A program made the position numbers and the translations under genes. The notes beneath the pieces are model-generated. The model ran no database searches and was not told the DNA's origin. It saw only the letters and a program-made list of their open reading frames with translations. Of a stretch of 64,000 bases of DNA, positions 34,264-43,714 are shown one piece after another; the stretch's first letter is position 1; each line of letters starts with the position of its first letter. Origin of the DNA: CAKSQF01 sp964568425 (GTDB taxonomy: Bacteria > Bacillota > Clostridia > Oscillospirales > CAG-272); contig CAZMPO010000008.1 in the NCBI GenBank assembly GCA_964568425.1, forward strand, positions 4,566-68,565, written 5' to 3'.

Positions 34264-35657
34264 TTTTCTGCTCCTTCGTCAGGGAGTTTTTGTATGACCG
34301 ACTTATACAATCTTACAAAGAAAAAGATTGTAACTGCAAGCGACATTATTTCGGCGATCGGGAAAGAAAACCAAACAGCGGAAACTTTGCCGGTAAGCGA
34401 AAGCAGATATGCTACCGGAACGAGGACCACGAGCTGTCTTGCGATCGAAACATACATGGACAGATGTCCCTTGCCGAGTGCTTGGAAAACTGCTCCCAGA
34501 ACGATGCAAATGCCGGCAAACACAAAGCAAAGGCTGATGGTTCGAAGTGCCGGAACACCGACTGCGAGCAATGTCTGTTCCTTTTCTGCATCGTGTGCGA
34601 AAATGTTGAGGAGCTCTTTGGGTACGAGTTGGAAAACGATCAGACCGACAGCCATGATAGCAAGTGCGATAAACGTTGCGTATTTTATCGCTTTGATCAT
34701 GCGGTCTTTTTTCTTTGCGCCGAAATTGTACGCGACTATCGGGATAAGACCGTTGTTAAGACCGAAAACCGGCATAAACACGAACGATTGAAGCTTATAA
34801 TAAATACCGAAGACGCTGTTTGCGATCTCACTCGGGTCGATCGATTTTAGCACGATGTTAATAGCGAAATTCATGACAGAACCGATGGCAACCATAATGA
34901 TCGACGGAATGCCAACAGAGTATATTCCCCAGATAAGCCCCTTATCGGGTCTCATGCTGTCGGGTGTAATTCTTATTTCGCGATTTTTCGCAAAATGCAA
35001 AGTAACAGCAAGAGCTGCCGACGCAAATTGCCCGATGACAGTCGCGACAGCCGCACCGGCGATCCCCATCTTGGGAAAAGGTCCGATGCCGAATATAAGG
35101 CATGGGTCGAGGATAATGTTAACTATAGCACCAAGACCTTGCGTGAACATGGTATATAAAGTCTTGCCGGTAGACTGCATCAGGCGTTCGAAAGTGACCT
35201 CGATAAAAATACCGAGAGAGCCGACACAGCAGATCCTAAGATAGGTCACGCCGAGTTCTTGAATTTTGGCGATATCGGATATCATTCTGAAATATGACGG
35301 AACGAGGAAAAGTCCGAAAAGTACCGAAAGCAAACATCCGAAGCAGGCAAGCAGTATGCCGTTGCCCGCAACACGATTTGCTTTTTTATATTCGTGCTCG
35401 CCGAGCGATCTTGAAAGCAGTGCATTTATACCTACGCCCGTGCCTGTAGCGATTCCGATCATTAAGTTCTGTGCGGCAAATGCATCCGAAACGGCAGTTA
35501 GCGCATCGTTTGAGAGCATCGAAACAAAGTATGTATCGACAACATTGTAAAGAGCTTGCACAAGCATCGATGCCATCATCGGAAGTGACATAGAGACGAT
35601 GAGCCCGAAAACGGGCTTTGTTCCCATCTTGTTTTCTCTTGATAATTCAGAGGTCAT
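34260..35657 (-). CDS. MATE family multidrug/Na+ or H+ antiporter
   Basis: A 465-residue membrane protein with twelve predicted helices in two related halves. The opening SMSLPMMASMLVQALYNVVDTYFVS and the middle NAINIVLKSI/NNGLIPIVAYNFGA segments are characteristic of MATE (NorM/DinF/MepA) exporters that extrude cationic drugs or metabolites. GAAAGGAA precedes ATG 35657 and a promoter lies at 35692-35719. The coupled oxidoreductase downstream hints at a metabolite modification-export pair, which is only an inference from position. Confidence 0.95.
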   Translation of the reverse strand: MTSELSRENKMGTKPVFGLIVSMSLPMMASMLVQALYNVVDTYFVSMLSNDALTAVSDAFAAQNLMIGIATGTGVGINALLSRSLGEHEYKKANRVAGNGILLACFGCLLSVLFGLFLVPSYFRMISDIAKIQELGVTYLRICCVGSLGIFIEVTFERLMQSTGKTLYTMFTQGLGAIVNIILDPCLIFGIGPFPKMGIAGAAVATVIGQFASAALAVTLHFAKNREIRITPDSMRPDKGLIWGIYSVGIPSIIMVAIGSVMNFAINIVLKSIDPSEIANSVFGIYYKLQSFVFMPVFGLNNGLIPIVAYNFGAKKKDRMIKAIKYATFIALAIMAVGLIVFQLVPKELLNIFAHDAEKEQTLLAVGVPALRTISLCFVFAGICIVLGAVFQALGKGHLSMYVSIARQLVVLVPVAYLLSLTGKVSAVWFSFPIAEIMSLAVTIFFFVRLYKSVIQKLPDEGAEK

Positions 35658-35691
35658 TTTATAATTCCTTTCAAAGCAAAAATACCCTTCT

Positions 35692-35719
35692 ATTATACCA
35701 CAAATTTAATAAAAATCAA
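35692..35719 (-). promoter_or_regulatory. Sigma-A promoter for the MATE-Gfo/Idh operon
   Basis: Reverse strand TTGATT (35719-35714), a 16-base spacer and TATAAT (35697-35692). Confidence 0.7.
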
Positions 35720-35832
35720 TCCCATTTGCGAAAAAAGTGAAAAAAACCGATTTATTTTTTTAGCGTATCTGAACTTTTTGTTAATAAAAATATTTTTTTC
35801 AAAAAAGACTTTATTTTTTTTGAAATATGGTG

Positions 35833-35838
35833 TATAAT
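35833..35838 (+). promoter_or_regulatory. -10 box of the aldolase gene
   Basis: TATAAT at 35833-35838, 40 bases before the aldolase start, preceded by very AT-rich DNA. No convincing -35 hexamer is visible at the right distance. Confidence 0.55.
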
Positions 35839-35877
35839 GATGGGGAATGAAAATCATTTGCGAAGGAGTAATATAAA

Positions 35878-36741
35878 ATGTTAGTTAACGCAAAAGAAAT
35901 GCTTACAAAAGCCAAGGAAGGACACTACGCCGTAGGACAGTTCAACATCAACAATCTTGAGTGGACAAAGGCTATCCTTCTTACAGCTCAGGAAATGAAC
36001 AGCCCTGTTATTCTCGGTGTCTCCGAGGGAGCAGGAAAGTACATGACAGGTTTTGAAACGGTTGCCGCTATGGTTCGCGCGATGGACAAGAGTCTCGGAA
36101 TCACGGTTCCCGTTGCTCTCCACCTTGACCACGGCACATATGAAGGCTGCTACAAGTGCATCAAGGCAGGATTTACCTCGATCATGTTCGACGGATCTCA
36201 TTATCCGATCGAAGAGAATGTAGCAAAGACTACCGAACTTGTTCATGTCTCCGATGCACTCGGTCTCTCGCTTGAGGCAGAGGTCGGCTCGATCGGCGGC
36301 GAGGAAGACGGCGTTGTCGGTATGGGTGAGTGTGCAGATCCCGAAGAATGCAAGATGATCGCCGATCTCGGTGTCACCATGCTTGCCGCAGGTATCGGAA
36401 ACATTCACGGCAAATATCCTGCAAACTGGGCAGGTCTCTCGTTTGAAACGCTTGCCGCTGTCTCCGAGAAGGTCGGCAAGATGCCACTCGTTCTTCATGG
36501 CGGAACAGGCATTCCCGAAGATATGATCAAGAAGGCGATCTCGCTCGGCGTATCCAAGATCAACGTCAACACAGAGTGCCAGCTTACATTTGCTGCTGCA
36601 ACACGCGAGTATGTCGAGGCAGGCAAAGATCTTACTGGCAAGGGATTCGACCCCAGAAAACTGCTTGCACCCGGTTTTGAGGCTATCAAGCAGACTGTCA
36701 GAGAAAAGATCGAGCTTTTCGGCTCTGCAAACAAGGCTTAA
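35878..36741 (+). CDS. fba: Fructose-bisphosphate aldolase, class II
   Basis: This enzyme cleaves fructose 1,6-bisphosphate to two triose phosphates in glycolysis. The 287-residue zinc-dependent aldolase has the opening AVGQFNINNLEWTKAI, the metal-site ALHLDHGT and FDGSHYP, the LEAEVGSIGGEEDG loop, the Zn-binding His in AAGIGNIHGKYP and the HGGTGIPEDMIKKAI phosphate site. GAAGGAG precedes ATG 35878. Like dnaK and groEL, its codon use is tight, consistent with a highly expressed gene. It has its own promoter and a strong shared terminator. Confidence 0.97.
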   Translation: MLVNAKEMLTKAKEGHYAVGQFNINNLEWTKAILLTAQEMNSPVILGVSEGAGKYMTGFETVAAMVRAMDKSLGITVPVALHLDHGTYEGCYKCIKAGFTSIMFDGSHYPIEENVAKTTELVHVSDALGLSLEAEVGSIGGEEDGVVGMGECADPEECKMIADLGVTMLAAGIGNIHGKYPANWAGLSFETLAAVSEKVGKMPLVLHGGTGIPEDMIKKAISLGVSKINVNTECQLTFAAATREYVEAGKDLTGKGFDPRKLLAPGFEAIKQTVREKIELFGSANKA

Positions 36742-36754
36742 TTCCATTTCATTT

Positions 36755-36799
36755 AACTACAAAAATCGCTCTCCTCTCGGGAGAGCGATTTTTGTAGTT
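36755..36799. terminator. 20-bp bidirectional terminator between aldolase and exonuclease
   Basis: A perfect 20-base inverted repeat (36755-36774 and 36780-36799) with a 5-base TCTCG loop and A/T tracts inside both arms, so it works for the two converging genes. Its right end touches the stop codon of the exonuclease gene. Confidence 0.93.
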
Positions 36800-37896
36800 T
36801 ATACAGCATCAACGCTTTCGCTGTCGGGAATATCCAAAGATAAGCTTTCCTCTTTTTCAACACGAAAAGCGTCAAGTTCATGGATATCTATTTGTGCATC
36901 ATTTATAAACTCGTCAAAATCAACGATCCTAATATTCTCGTTGCTTTGGGCGCGCTCAGAGATCTTTGCTTTTCTCGGACAGATTTTCGGCGTTCCGTCC
37001 GCTTTAGTGACCTCATAAGTTACAAAATAGTCGGCTTTGCTTGCGACGGATGTATATATCGCACCAAGCTCCGCGAGCTTTTTGGCGATATAGACCATCT
37101 GACGAAAATGCTTTTCCTCATAATTTGCCGATATGCAAACGATTCTGCCGCAAAGGGGCGATCCCGAATCAACGCATATTTCCAAATTATCGTTAAAACG
37201 ACGAAAATACTTGTAATTCGGCGAATATCGTGACATCCCGTTTCCGGAGCGGCGTCTTGTCTTTTTGGATTTTACCGCCGCAACCCTTGGCTCTTTCGGA
37301 GGAGCGTACACCCATCTGAATTCGCCCTCATTGATCTCGCCGACCGATCTCGGATATTCTTCGATCAGCTCGGGAACGCTCTTTCCGGTGATATCACAGA
37401 GATTTTTCAAAACCTCCATAGTCATTCGGGCATCGTCGTCACTCTTATGTATGTCCTGATTTTCGTCAATACCGTATTGTTCGCAAATTCCTACAAGGGA
37501 GGGCTGGTTCTTGATCTGTTGATAACACATATACATCTGCTGAACATCGTAAAAGCGATAGTTAATATGCGGCAGACCGTATCTTTTACAATCATCTCTT
37601 ACATATCGCGCGTCATTATTGACCGAAAAACCGAAAACAAGCGAATCCGGGTCGGTCAAAAGTGTATCTATCTCATCATAGAACATCGGAAAAAGCGGCG
37701 CATGCTTGAACTCGCTTTTTGTGTAAGCAAGTTTAATATCAGGTCCCAAATTGAACTTTGAATCGGGATTGATTATCATGTCGTGCTGTTCAACGATATT
37801 AAAACTCTCATCGGTTATAACATAGCCAAACGAGCAGATCTTCCCTCTCCCTTGGTAGCAATTTGCGCATTCTATGTCAAAAAATACATAGTTCAT
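36799..37896 (-). CDS. DEDDh 3'-5' exonuclease with BRCT-like C-terminus
   Basis: A 365-residue protein. Residues 1-180 are a DnaQ-like exonuclease: Exo I VFFDIEC (D7, E9), Exo II around GFSVNNDARYV, and Exo III HKSDDDARMTMEVL with the histidine and aspartate. A basic linker (about 205-235, KSKKTRRRSGN) follows, then a BRCT-like segment (about 248-340) with LCGRIVCISANY and ADYFVTYEVTKADGTPKICPRKAK. Such fusions resemble PolC/DinG-type proofreading or repair exonucleases. It lies 39 bases after the TetR-type gene. The exonuclease is clear; the BRCT reading is tentative. Confidence 0.87.
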   Translation of the reverse strand: MNYVFFDIECANCYQGRGKICSFGYVITDESFNIVEQHDMIINPDSKFNLGPDIKLAYTKSEFKHAPLFPMFYDEIDTLLTDPDSLVFGFSVNNDARYVRDDCKRYGLPHINYRFYDVQQMYMCYQQIKNQPSLVGICEQYGIDENQDIHKSDDDARMTMEVLKNLCDITGKSVPELIEEYPRSVGEINEGEFRWVYAPPKEPRVAAVKSKKTRRRSGNGMSRYSPNYKYFRRFNDNLEICVDSGSPLCGRIVCISANYEEKHFRQMVYIAKKLAELGAIYTSVASKADYFVTYEVTKADGTPKICPRKAKISERAQSNENIRIVDFDEFINDAQIDIHELDAFRVEKEESLSLDIPDSESVDAV

Positions 37897-37935
37897 TTTT
37901 TGTTTGTCCCTTCCGTTTGTAAGTGCAAAGGGGCA

Positions 37936-38628
37936 TTACTTATTCGTCGAAAGAACGAAGTCAAATCTGACGGAGAGCTGCTTGAACAGTTCCTGGATTA
38001 CCGCATTGGTGGCAGGGAGGATATCAGTGTTTCTAATGTAGTTGATGATCTCTTCCTTTTCCTCATCGGGTACTTTATATGCCGCGAGAGCGATGCCAAG
38101 GAAGCAGTCGATCTTTCTCTGGAGAGTGAAATACTTGTCGCAGGGTCTGGACATGTAAGCTCTCATAAGACCGCATGTTCCGATGTCGAGCTCGTAGAAG
38201 TCGCCGTCGGTCGCATTGGGCAGATAGTTTCCAAAGATATCGCGAAGTTCGGACGAGGTTCTCTGATAGATGTACTCGGCGATCTTCTGATTTGAGTAAG
38301 CCTCAACATAGATCTCGCGGAGATTCTCGTTGAGCTCGGTGAGTGCGAGCTGGATCGCGGTCTCGGTTGCGTAGAAATACACGGGAGACTTCGACTCCTT
38401 GATCACCTTTTTTGCGATCGCGAACTGATTGTCAAACATAAACTCAGCAAGAGTCTGGAGAACGCCATCCTTTGTGTGGAAGATGTTCTGGAACGTGCCT
38501 GCGGAAACATCCGCTTCTTTGATAATGTCAAGCATTCTTGACGCGCCGTATCCCTTTTCAATAAACATTTTGACCGAAGCGGAAAGAATCCTGTTCTTCG
38601 CGTCCAGTGAATTGTACCTTCTGGTCAT
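37936..38628 (-). CDS. TetR/AcrR family transcriptional regulator
   Basis: A 230-residue one-component regulator. The N-terminal helix-turn-helix is canonical (KNRILSASVKMFIEKGYGASRMLDIIKEADVSAGTFQNIF split over residues 13-52), followed by an all-helical ligand-binding and dimer domain. The start is ATG 38628, nine bases after TAGGAA; the upstream TTG overlaps the ribosome binding site. Its 30-base distance from the SpoIID-domain gene suggests cotranscription, and no obvious efflux target is beside it. The ligand is unknown. Confidence 0.93.
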   Translation of the reverse strand: MTRRYNSLDAKNRILSASVKMFIEKGYGASRMLDIIKEADVSAGTFQNIFHTKDGVLQTLAEFMFDNQFAIAKKVIKESKSPVYFYATETAIQLALTELNENLREIYVEAYSNQKIAEYIYQRTSSELRDIFGNYLPNATDGDFYELDIGTCGLMRAYMSRPCDKYFTLQRKIDCFLGIALAAYKVPDEEKEEIINYIRNTDILPATNAVIQELFKQLSVRFDFVLSTNK

Positions 38629-38657
38629 TTTCAATTCCTACCTTTTGATTATTTTAA

Positions 38658-40376
38658 TTAATACCCTACTTCTGTTTGAGTATAGTATTTATTAACAATG
38701 GTTATATAGTCGATCCCCTGTTCGGCGAGAACTATTGCTCCCGAGATGCTGAGACCGATACCGTTTCCGCTGCCGTATCCGACGAAAACAAAATCGCCGA
38801 ATGCCACGCCGTCGCTTCCGTCCGATCTTGAAACGGTAAAATCGGTTGACGGCAGATAATGTATAAACAGTTCACGGATGTCCTCGCGACCGCTCACTGT
38901 CAGGCAGTTTCCGAGAACATCAGTAAACAAGATCTCGCTGACATGTTGCGAGTTTCCGTCTGACGGGTATGACAGATCGATCTTGTCGATAGGTGCCTTG
39001 AGCGAGCTGTATCCGGCTGATTCTAGCATTGAGAATATACTGTCCGAGCTGAGCGCGATCTCCCATTTTTGCCTATCGTCCCACGGTGTTGAAACAGGTG
39101 TCAAATACGGATATCTGCCACTGTCCACCTCACTCGGAAGTGATGCAGTCGACCGACCCGCCGACAGACAATAGAGTGCCTTTATCGGCTTATCATTAGA
39201 GCAAATGACCTGCCCTTTTGTCAAGCTCACCGCCTCGTCAAGTGTCGTTGATTCCCCGGCAGAGATGCCGCCGTACATGTGGCAGTGACCATCAGTGCAA
39301 ACATCAAAGCCGTCCGCCCTGTGCCGTCCGAGCATGTTGTATGCATTGGTCCTCAAAACAGTGGCAACCGCCATTGCCGCATCTTTCGGAATGTTGTCGG
39401 TCACCTCATATTGAATGATCGCCCTAACATAATCCTCTATTGAAAATTTGTTGACCACCTTGATCGTTTTCAAATTCGTGCTTTCATACGAAAAGGAGAA
39501 ATATCCGCTGTAATTACCCTTATCGGGAGATGACAGCTCGCCGCGAAGTGCCACAAGTTCGAACTCGGTATCGTCAACATCAAGCTCGCATACAACGCGA
39601 TGGGTCGATCCGTCAACGATCGTATAGCCGTCATCGAGAGACGAAACGATTTTTGCTCCGTTAATGATCAGCTTTTCGCGCAGAGCGTCAAGAGCGGTGC
39701 GAGCGACGTCCTCACTGTCGAATTGACCGATCCTGATATAATATTTTCGATCGGAAACAGCGGCAAAAGCTAAATTATCGGTTCCGTCAAGAACGCCGGA
39801 TTTATTTAGTTCATCAACAAATTCGAGTATATTAGACGAGTCAAACCCCGAATGAGTAACGATCGTTTGTCCCGGCTGAGGGTTAATCGGCGCAGGATTG
39901 TCATCGCCCTTACTTTCGTCTGTCTTATACGCGTATTCGCTTATCTGAATGTGATAATCGGATGAGATCTGCACGCCCTCGTCCGAGTCAACAAATTTGT
40001 TGCCCACAAATGACAGGCGACCGTCAACACAGACGTGAACTGATGACAGGTTCGGAAGCTCGAGAAGCAGTCTTTTTGAAGGAGTTTGCAAGCAAAATCC
40101 GTTTGCACAGGCAAGCGTGAAACTTTGTACGGCAAGATCGCCGTAGCAAAGTCCAACGCTTATCTCTTTTCCGTCGACATCAAGCCCCTTGTCAACAGGC
40201 ATCGGTGTTGTCGATGGCTCTGTCTCGGGCAGACCAAATGAGTAAAAGGATGTCTCGAACACCATTAAAACAATGCCGAGTACCATGATCGCCCCGAGAA
40301 AACCGCTGAGAACTCTTATCCAAAAGTTCTTTTTGCGCTCGTAAGAGGTTTCTTTTCGATTTCTTTTTTCTGACAC
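38658..40376 (-). CDS. SpoIID/LytB domain membrane protein
   Basis: A 572-residue protein with a short basic cytoplasmic N-terminus, one membrane helix (about 22-45), an unassigned extracellular region (including a SPOR-like stretch around 205-260, YYIRIGQFDSEDVARTALDALREKL), and a SpoIID/LytB domain (about 320-470: IEDYVRAIIQYEV, AMAVATVLRTNAYN, DVCTDGHCHMYGG). SpoIID is a lytic transglycosylase of engulfment; LytB relatives act in growth. It starts with GTG at 40376 behind AAAGGAGGAG. Presence suggests, but does not prove, a sporulating lineage. Confidence 0.9.
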   Translation of the reverse strand: MSEKRNRKETSYERKKNFWIRVLSGFLGAIMVLGIVLMVFETSFYSFGLPETEPSTTPMPVDKGLDVDGKEISVGLCYGDLAVQSFTLACANGFCLQTPSKRLLLELPNLSSVHVCVDGRLSFVGNKFVDSDEGVQISSDYHIQISEYAYKTDESKGDDNPAPINPQPGQTIVTHSGFDSSNILEFVDELNKSGVLDGTDNLAFAAVSDRKYYIRIGQFDSEDVARTALDALREKLIINGAKIVSSLDDGYTIVDGSTHRVVCELDVDDTEFELVALRGELSSPDKGNYSGYFSFSYESTNLKTIKVVNKFSIEDYVRAIIQYEVTDNIPKDAAMAVATVLRTNAYNMLGRHRADGFDVCTDGHCHMYGGISAGESTTLDEAVSLTKGQVICSNDKPIKALYCLSAGRSTASLPSEVDSGRYPYLTPVSTPWDDRQKWEIALSSDSIFSMLESAGYSSLKAPIDKIDLSYPSDGNSQHVSEILFTDVLGNCLTVSGREDIRELFIHYLPSTDFTVSRSDGSDGVAFGDFVFVGYGSGNGIGLSISGAIVLAEQGIDYITIVNKYYTQTEVGY

Positions 40377-40427
40377 TTGCTCTCCTCCTTTCGTTGCTTT
40401 CGCTAAACTTATATAAGTTTATATATG

Positions 40428-42653
40428 TTATATAAGCTTTATTTGATTGTCGCCGATCTCCATCGCACCGACAGCGACACCGGTCGCGGGGATCTTCAAT
40501 TTGCGACAGGATTTCCCACCGTTGGGTTTGTAATCTTTGACAACATCGACGATCTTTTGTTTATCTTTGAGCGTGAACAGTGTAACGCCCTGAGACGAAC
40601 GCGTTGTTTTTGTCGGAATCAGCGATGTTTCAATAAGTATCGCTTTTCCGGTATTTGCAACGATCAGAACATCGAACGGCTTGTCCTCGTAAAACACGGC
40701 AACGACCGGCGATGTCGTGCTGTACGCTCCTGTCAACTTTTTTCTGTTTGATTTGGTTTCATAAGCAGAAACGGGAACTCTGACGCCCTTTCCGTTTTCG
40801 AACAGAAATACAAAATTTCCGCTGTAATCGCCACGTTTGAATGATTTCATGAAGACGGCGCGCTCGCCTTTGTCAAAGGCAAACTTTGCCGGGATATAAT
40901 CACCGGCGGCCGATGCTTTGGTTATATCAAACTGATCGGCAAAGGCTCTGTAGCACTGTCCGCGATCGGAGAAAAACAGAAGCATGTCGGTGTTGTCGGC
41001 ATCCTCGTATACTGTTATTTCGTCATCTTCGCGCAATTTCTGTTCGTCGTTTCCGCGCAACGACTGCGGGGTGATCTTTTTGAAATAACCTTGTTTTGTG
41101 AAAAGAAGCTTTATCGGATAGCTGTCAACCGTTTCTTCTTCAACATATTCGGTTATGTCTTCTTCGTACACAAGCTGAGTCATTCTCGGCTTGCCGTATT
41201 TCGCTTTGATCTCTTTAAGCTGTTTCGAAATATAAGTCTTAAGGCGCGCCTCGGAGGATATCAGATCCTCTATATCCGCGATCTCCTCGGTAAGACTTTC
41301 GATCTCCTCAGTCCTTTTGAGAATGTATTCGCGGTTCAAATTGCGAAGCTTTATCTCCGCGATAAACTCAGCTTGGATCTCGTCAATGTCAAAGCCCTTC
41401 ATAAGGTTGGGTATGACATCTTTTTCGTTGGGAGTTTGTCTTACGATCTTTATTGCTTTGTCAATATCCAGAAGGATCTTACCAAGTCCTTGAAGCAGGT
41501 GGAGACGCTCTTTTTTCTTTTGAAGATCAAATGAAAGCTCGCGTTTGACGCACCCGATCCTAAAGGTTATCCATTCCTTGATTATCTCGATTATACCGAG
41601 TTGCTTCGGAACATTGCCGATGAGAACGGTAAAGTTACAAGAAAAATTATCTTGAAGAGGAGTCAATTTAAAGAGTTTGTTCATAAGCTGATCAGGATCG
41701 ACACCCTTGCGCAGATCGAGAGTAAGCTTGAATCCATTTCTGTCGATCTCGTCTCTGAAATCCGATACTTCTTTTAGCTGATTGTTCTTAACAAGCTCGG
41801 TGAGCTTTTTCATTATAAGATCGAGCGATGTGGAATAAGGTATCTGAATGATATCTATGCAGTTTTGATCTTTGTCGTAAACATATCTGCTTCTGACGGC
41901 AAATGATCCCGTCCCAGTCCTGTATATATCCGAAAGCTGGGCTCTGTTATAGATAAGTTGACCACCTCCCGGAAAATCGGGGGCTTTGATAATGTCAAGT
42001 ATCTGATCAACATCGGTGTGAGGATTGCGAAGTATCTGTATCGTACCGTCACAGATCTCTCCGAGGTTGAACGAACAGATCTTCGACATAAGTCCGACAG
42101 CAATACCCATATTAGCTGAGACAAGTATGTTAGGAAAAGACGTCGGCAGAAGAACCGGCTCTGTTGTCGTGTTATCATAGTTCGGCACAAAATCGACGGC
42201 GTCCTTGTCGATCCCGCGAAATATCTCGGCGCAAAAAGGATCGAGCTTGACCTCCGTATAACGCGATGCGGCAGGCGGATCGGCAGAATACTGTTTACCG
42301 AACGAACCCTTTGAATCGACGAACGGATGCAGAAGTGACTCGTTATCCTTGGTGAGGCGGACGAGCGTCTCGTATATCGACGCATCGCCGTGAGGATTCA
42401 AATGCATAGTCTGACCGACGACATTTGCCGATTTTGTTCTCGCACCGCTCATGAGCCCCATTTTGAGCATCGTATACAGAATTTTTCTGTGAGAAGGCTT
42501 GAAGCCGTCGATCTCGGGTATGGCTCTCGATATGATCACCGACATGGCATATGGCATGTAGTTGTTTACTACCGTATCGGTTATCGGCTGTTCAACGACG
42601 GGAGCGGTCTGCTCTATGTCTTGGATATCATTTTGTTTCTTTTTCCTCGCCAT
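40428..42653 (-). CDS. Type IIA topoisomerase subunit A (GyrA/ParC-like)
   Basis: The 741-residue subunit cleaves and rejoins DNA in a gyrase/topo IV-type enzyme. It has MPYAMSVIISRAIPEIDGFKPSHRKILY, the QRDR-like PHGDASIYETLVRL, the GSFGKQY loop and the catalytic tyrosine in AASRYTEVKL (Y132). A long coiled-coil tower precedes the C-terminal beta-pinwheel repeats. Where GyrA has Ser83 and Asp87, it has Ala91 and Glu95. No parE/gyrB gene lies beside it; upstream is tsaC. The C-terminal domain lacks an obvious GyrA box, favouring a ParC-type or paralogous enzyme. AGGAG precedes ATG 42653. Confidence 0.93.
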   Translation of the reverse strand: MARKKKQNDIQDIEQTAPVVEQPITDTVVNNYMPYAMSVIISRAIPEIDGFKPSHRKILYTMLKMGLMSGARTKSANVVGQTMHLNPHGDASIYETLVRLTKDNESLLHPFVDSKGSFGKQYSADPPAASRYTEVKLDPFCAEIFRGIDKDAVDFVPNYDNTTTEPVLLPTSFPNILVSANMGIAVGLMSKICSFNLGEICDGTIQILRNPHTDVDQILDIIKAPDFPGGGQLIYNRAQLSDIYRTGTGSFAVRSRYVYDKDQNCIDIIQIPYSTSLDLIMKKLTELVKNNQLKEVSDFRDEIDRNGFKLTLDLRKGVDPDQLMNKLFKLTPLQDNFSCNFTVLIGNVPKQLGIIEIIKEWITFRIGCVKRELSFDLQKKKERLHLLQGLGKILLDIDKAIKIVRQTPNEKDVIPNLMKGFDIDEIQAEFIAEIKLRNLNREYILKRTEEIESLTEEIADIEDLISSEARLKTYISKQLKEIKAKYGKPRMTQLVYEEDITEYVEEETVDSYPIKLLFTKQGYFKKITPQSLRGNDEQKLREDDEITVYEDADNTDMLLFFSDRGQCYRAFADQFDITKASAAGDYIPAKFAFDKGERAVFMKSFKRGDYSGNFVFLFENGKGVRVPVSAYETKSNRKKLTGAYSTTSPVVAVFYEDKPFDVLIVANTGKAILIETSLIPTKTTRSSQGVTLFTLKDKQKIVDVVKDYKPNGGKSCRKLKIPATGVAVGAMEIGDNQIKLI

Positions 42654-42685
42654 AAAAAACTCCTATCGGATGTTAAAATCAAAAA

Positions 42686-43714
42686 TTAAAGCTGAATCAC
42701 GCGATATCCCGCCGCTTTAAGCATTCGGTTAAAAATCGCAAGTCCCATTCCCTCTTTCGGGGGAAGCTTTGCAAAAATCGTTTTTACCGACGGCATTGTG
42801 TCAAATTCACGCAAAATTTCAAAAATTCGCCTTCCCTGCATTTCGAGGTCAAGCTCTCCGCCGACGATCTTTGCGTTTTTGAGATCTTTTATTTTTTCAT
42901 ATTCATTAAAACAGATATACGCGACACTGTCATCATCGGCAAATGACAGCATATATTTTTCGACCGTCTCGTCATCACCCGATAAAAGAACGACTTCCGC
43001 ACGAGGTGCATAGTGACGATATTTCATGCCCGGGGCGAGCGGTTTTTCACCATCCGAGAGCTTCTCGGTGACCGCTTTGTCGACAGATACGTCAAACCCC
43101 TTGTTTTCGAGCATTTCGAGAGTGATCTTCCCGGGACGAAGAAGTTTTAAATGATCGGCGTCGACGATCGACACGATGGTTGACTCGAGTCCGATCTCAG
43201 ACTCTCCTCCGCCGATTATCATGTCTATACGACCGTCCATATCCTCGACAACATGCTCAAAAGAAGTACAGGACGGGCGACCGCTGATATTTGCCGACGG
43301 AGCGGCTATCGGGCAACCGGATAATTCGATCAAACGGTGGGCGATCGGATGAGACGGAACCCTCACCGCAACAGTGTCAAGACCGCCCGTCACACCGTAT
43401 GGTATCGTGTCCTTTTTGGGCATGATCACAGTCAAAGGTCCGGGCATAAAAGCACTCGCGAGCCGATAGAACGCATCACTCGTAAAGCAGTATTTTTCGG
43501 CATCGCTTGCCTTTGCAAGATGAATGATCAAAGGATTATCAGATGGTCTGCCTTTTGCGGCATAGACCTTTTTCGCCGCATCCTCCATAAGCGCACTTGC
43601 GCCGAGTCCATATACCGTTTCGGTCGGAAAAGCGACCAAACCGCCGTTTTTTATTATGTCAGCGGCTTTTTTTAAGCCAAATTCGTCTGTTTTTTCAAAA
43701 ATCTCGGTTTTCAT
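42686..43714 (-). CDS. tsaC: L-threonylcarbamoyladenylate synthase (TsaC/Sua5)
   Basis: This enzyme makes threonylcarbamoyl-AMP for the t6A37 modification of ANN-decoding tRNAs. The 342-residue protein has the YrdC-type domain (about 10-200: GGLVAFPTETVYGLGASA, KGRPSDNPLIIHL, SGCPIAAPSANISGRPS) and a Sua5 C-terminal domain (about 225-342). The start overlaps the 3' end of prfA by 20 bases and no strong ribosome binding site is visible, so translational coupling to prfA is likely. The long, Sua5-type form is common in Gram-positives, where it may be called ywlC. Confidence 0.96.
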   Translation of the reverse strand: MKTEIFEKTDEFGLKKAADIIKNGGLVAFPTETVYGLGASALMEDAAKKVYAAKGRPSDNPLIIHLAKASDAEKYCFTSDAFYRLASAFMPGPLTVIMPKKDTIPYGVTGGLDTVAVRVPSHPIAHRLIELSGCPIAAPSANISGRPSCTSFEHVVEDMDGRIDMIIGGGESEIGLESTIVSIVDADHLKLLRPGKITLEMLENKGFDVSVDKAVTEKLSDGEKPLAPGMKYRHYAPRAEVVLLSGDDETVEKYMLSFADDDSVAYICFNEYEKIKDLKNAKIVGGELDLEMQGRRIFEILREFDTMPSVKTIFAKLPPKEGMGLAIFNRMLKAAGYRVIQL

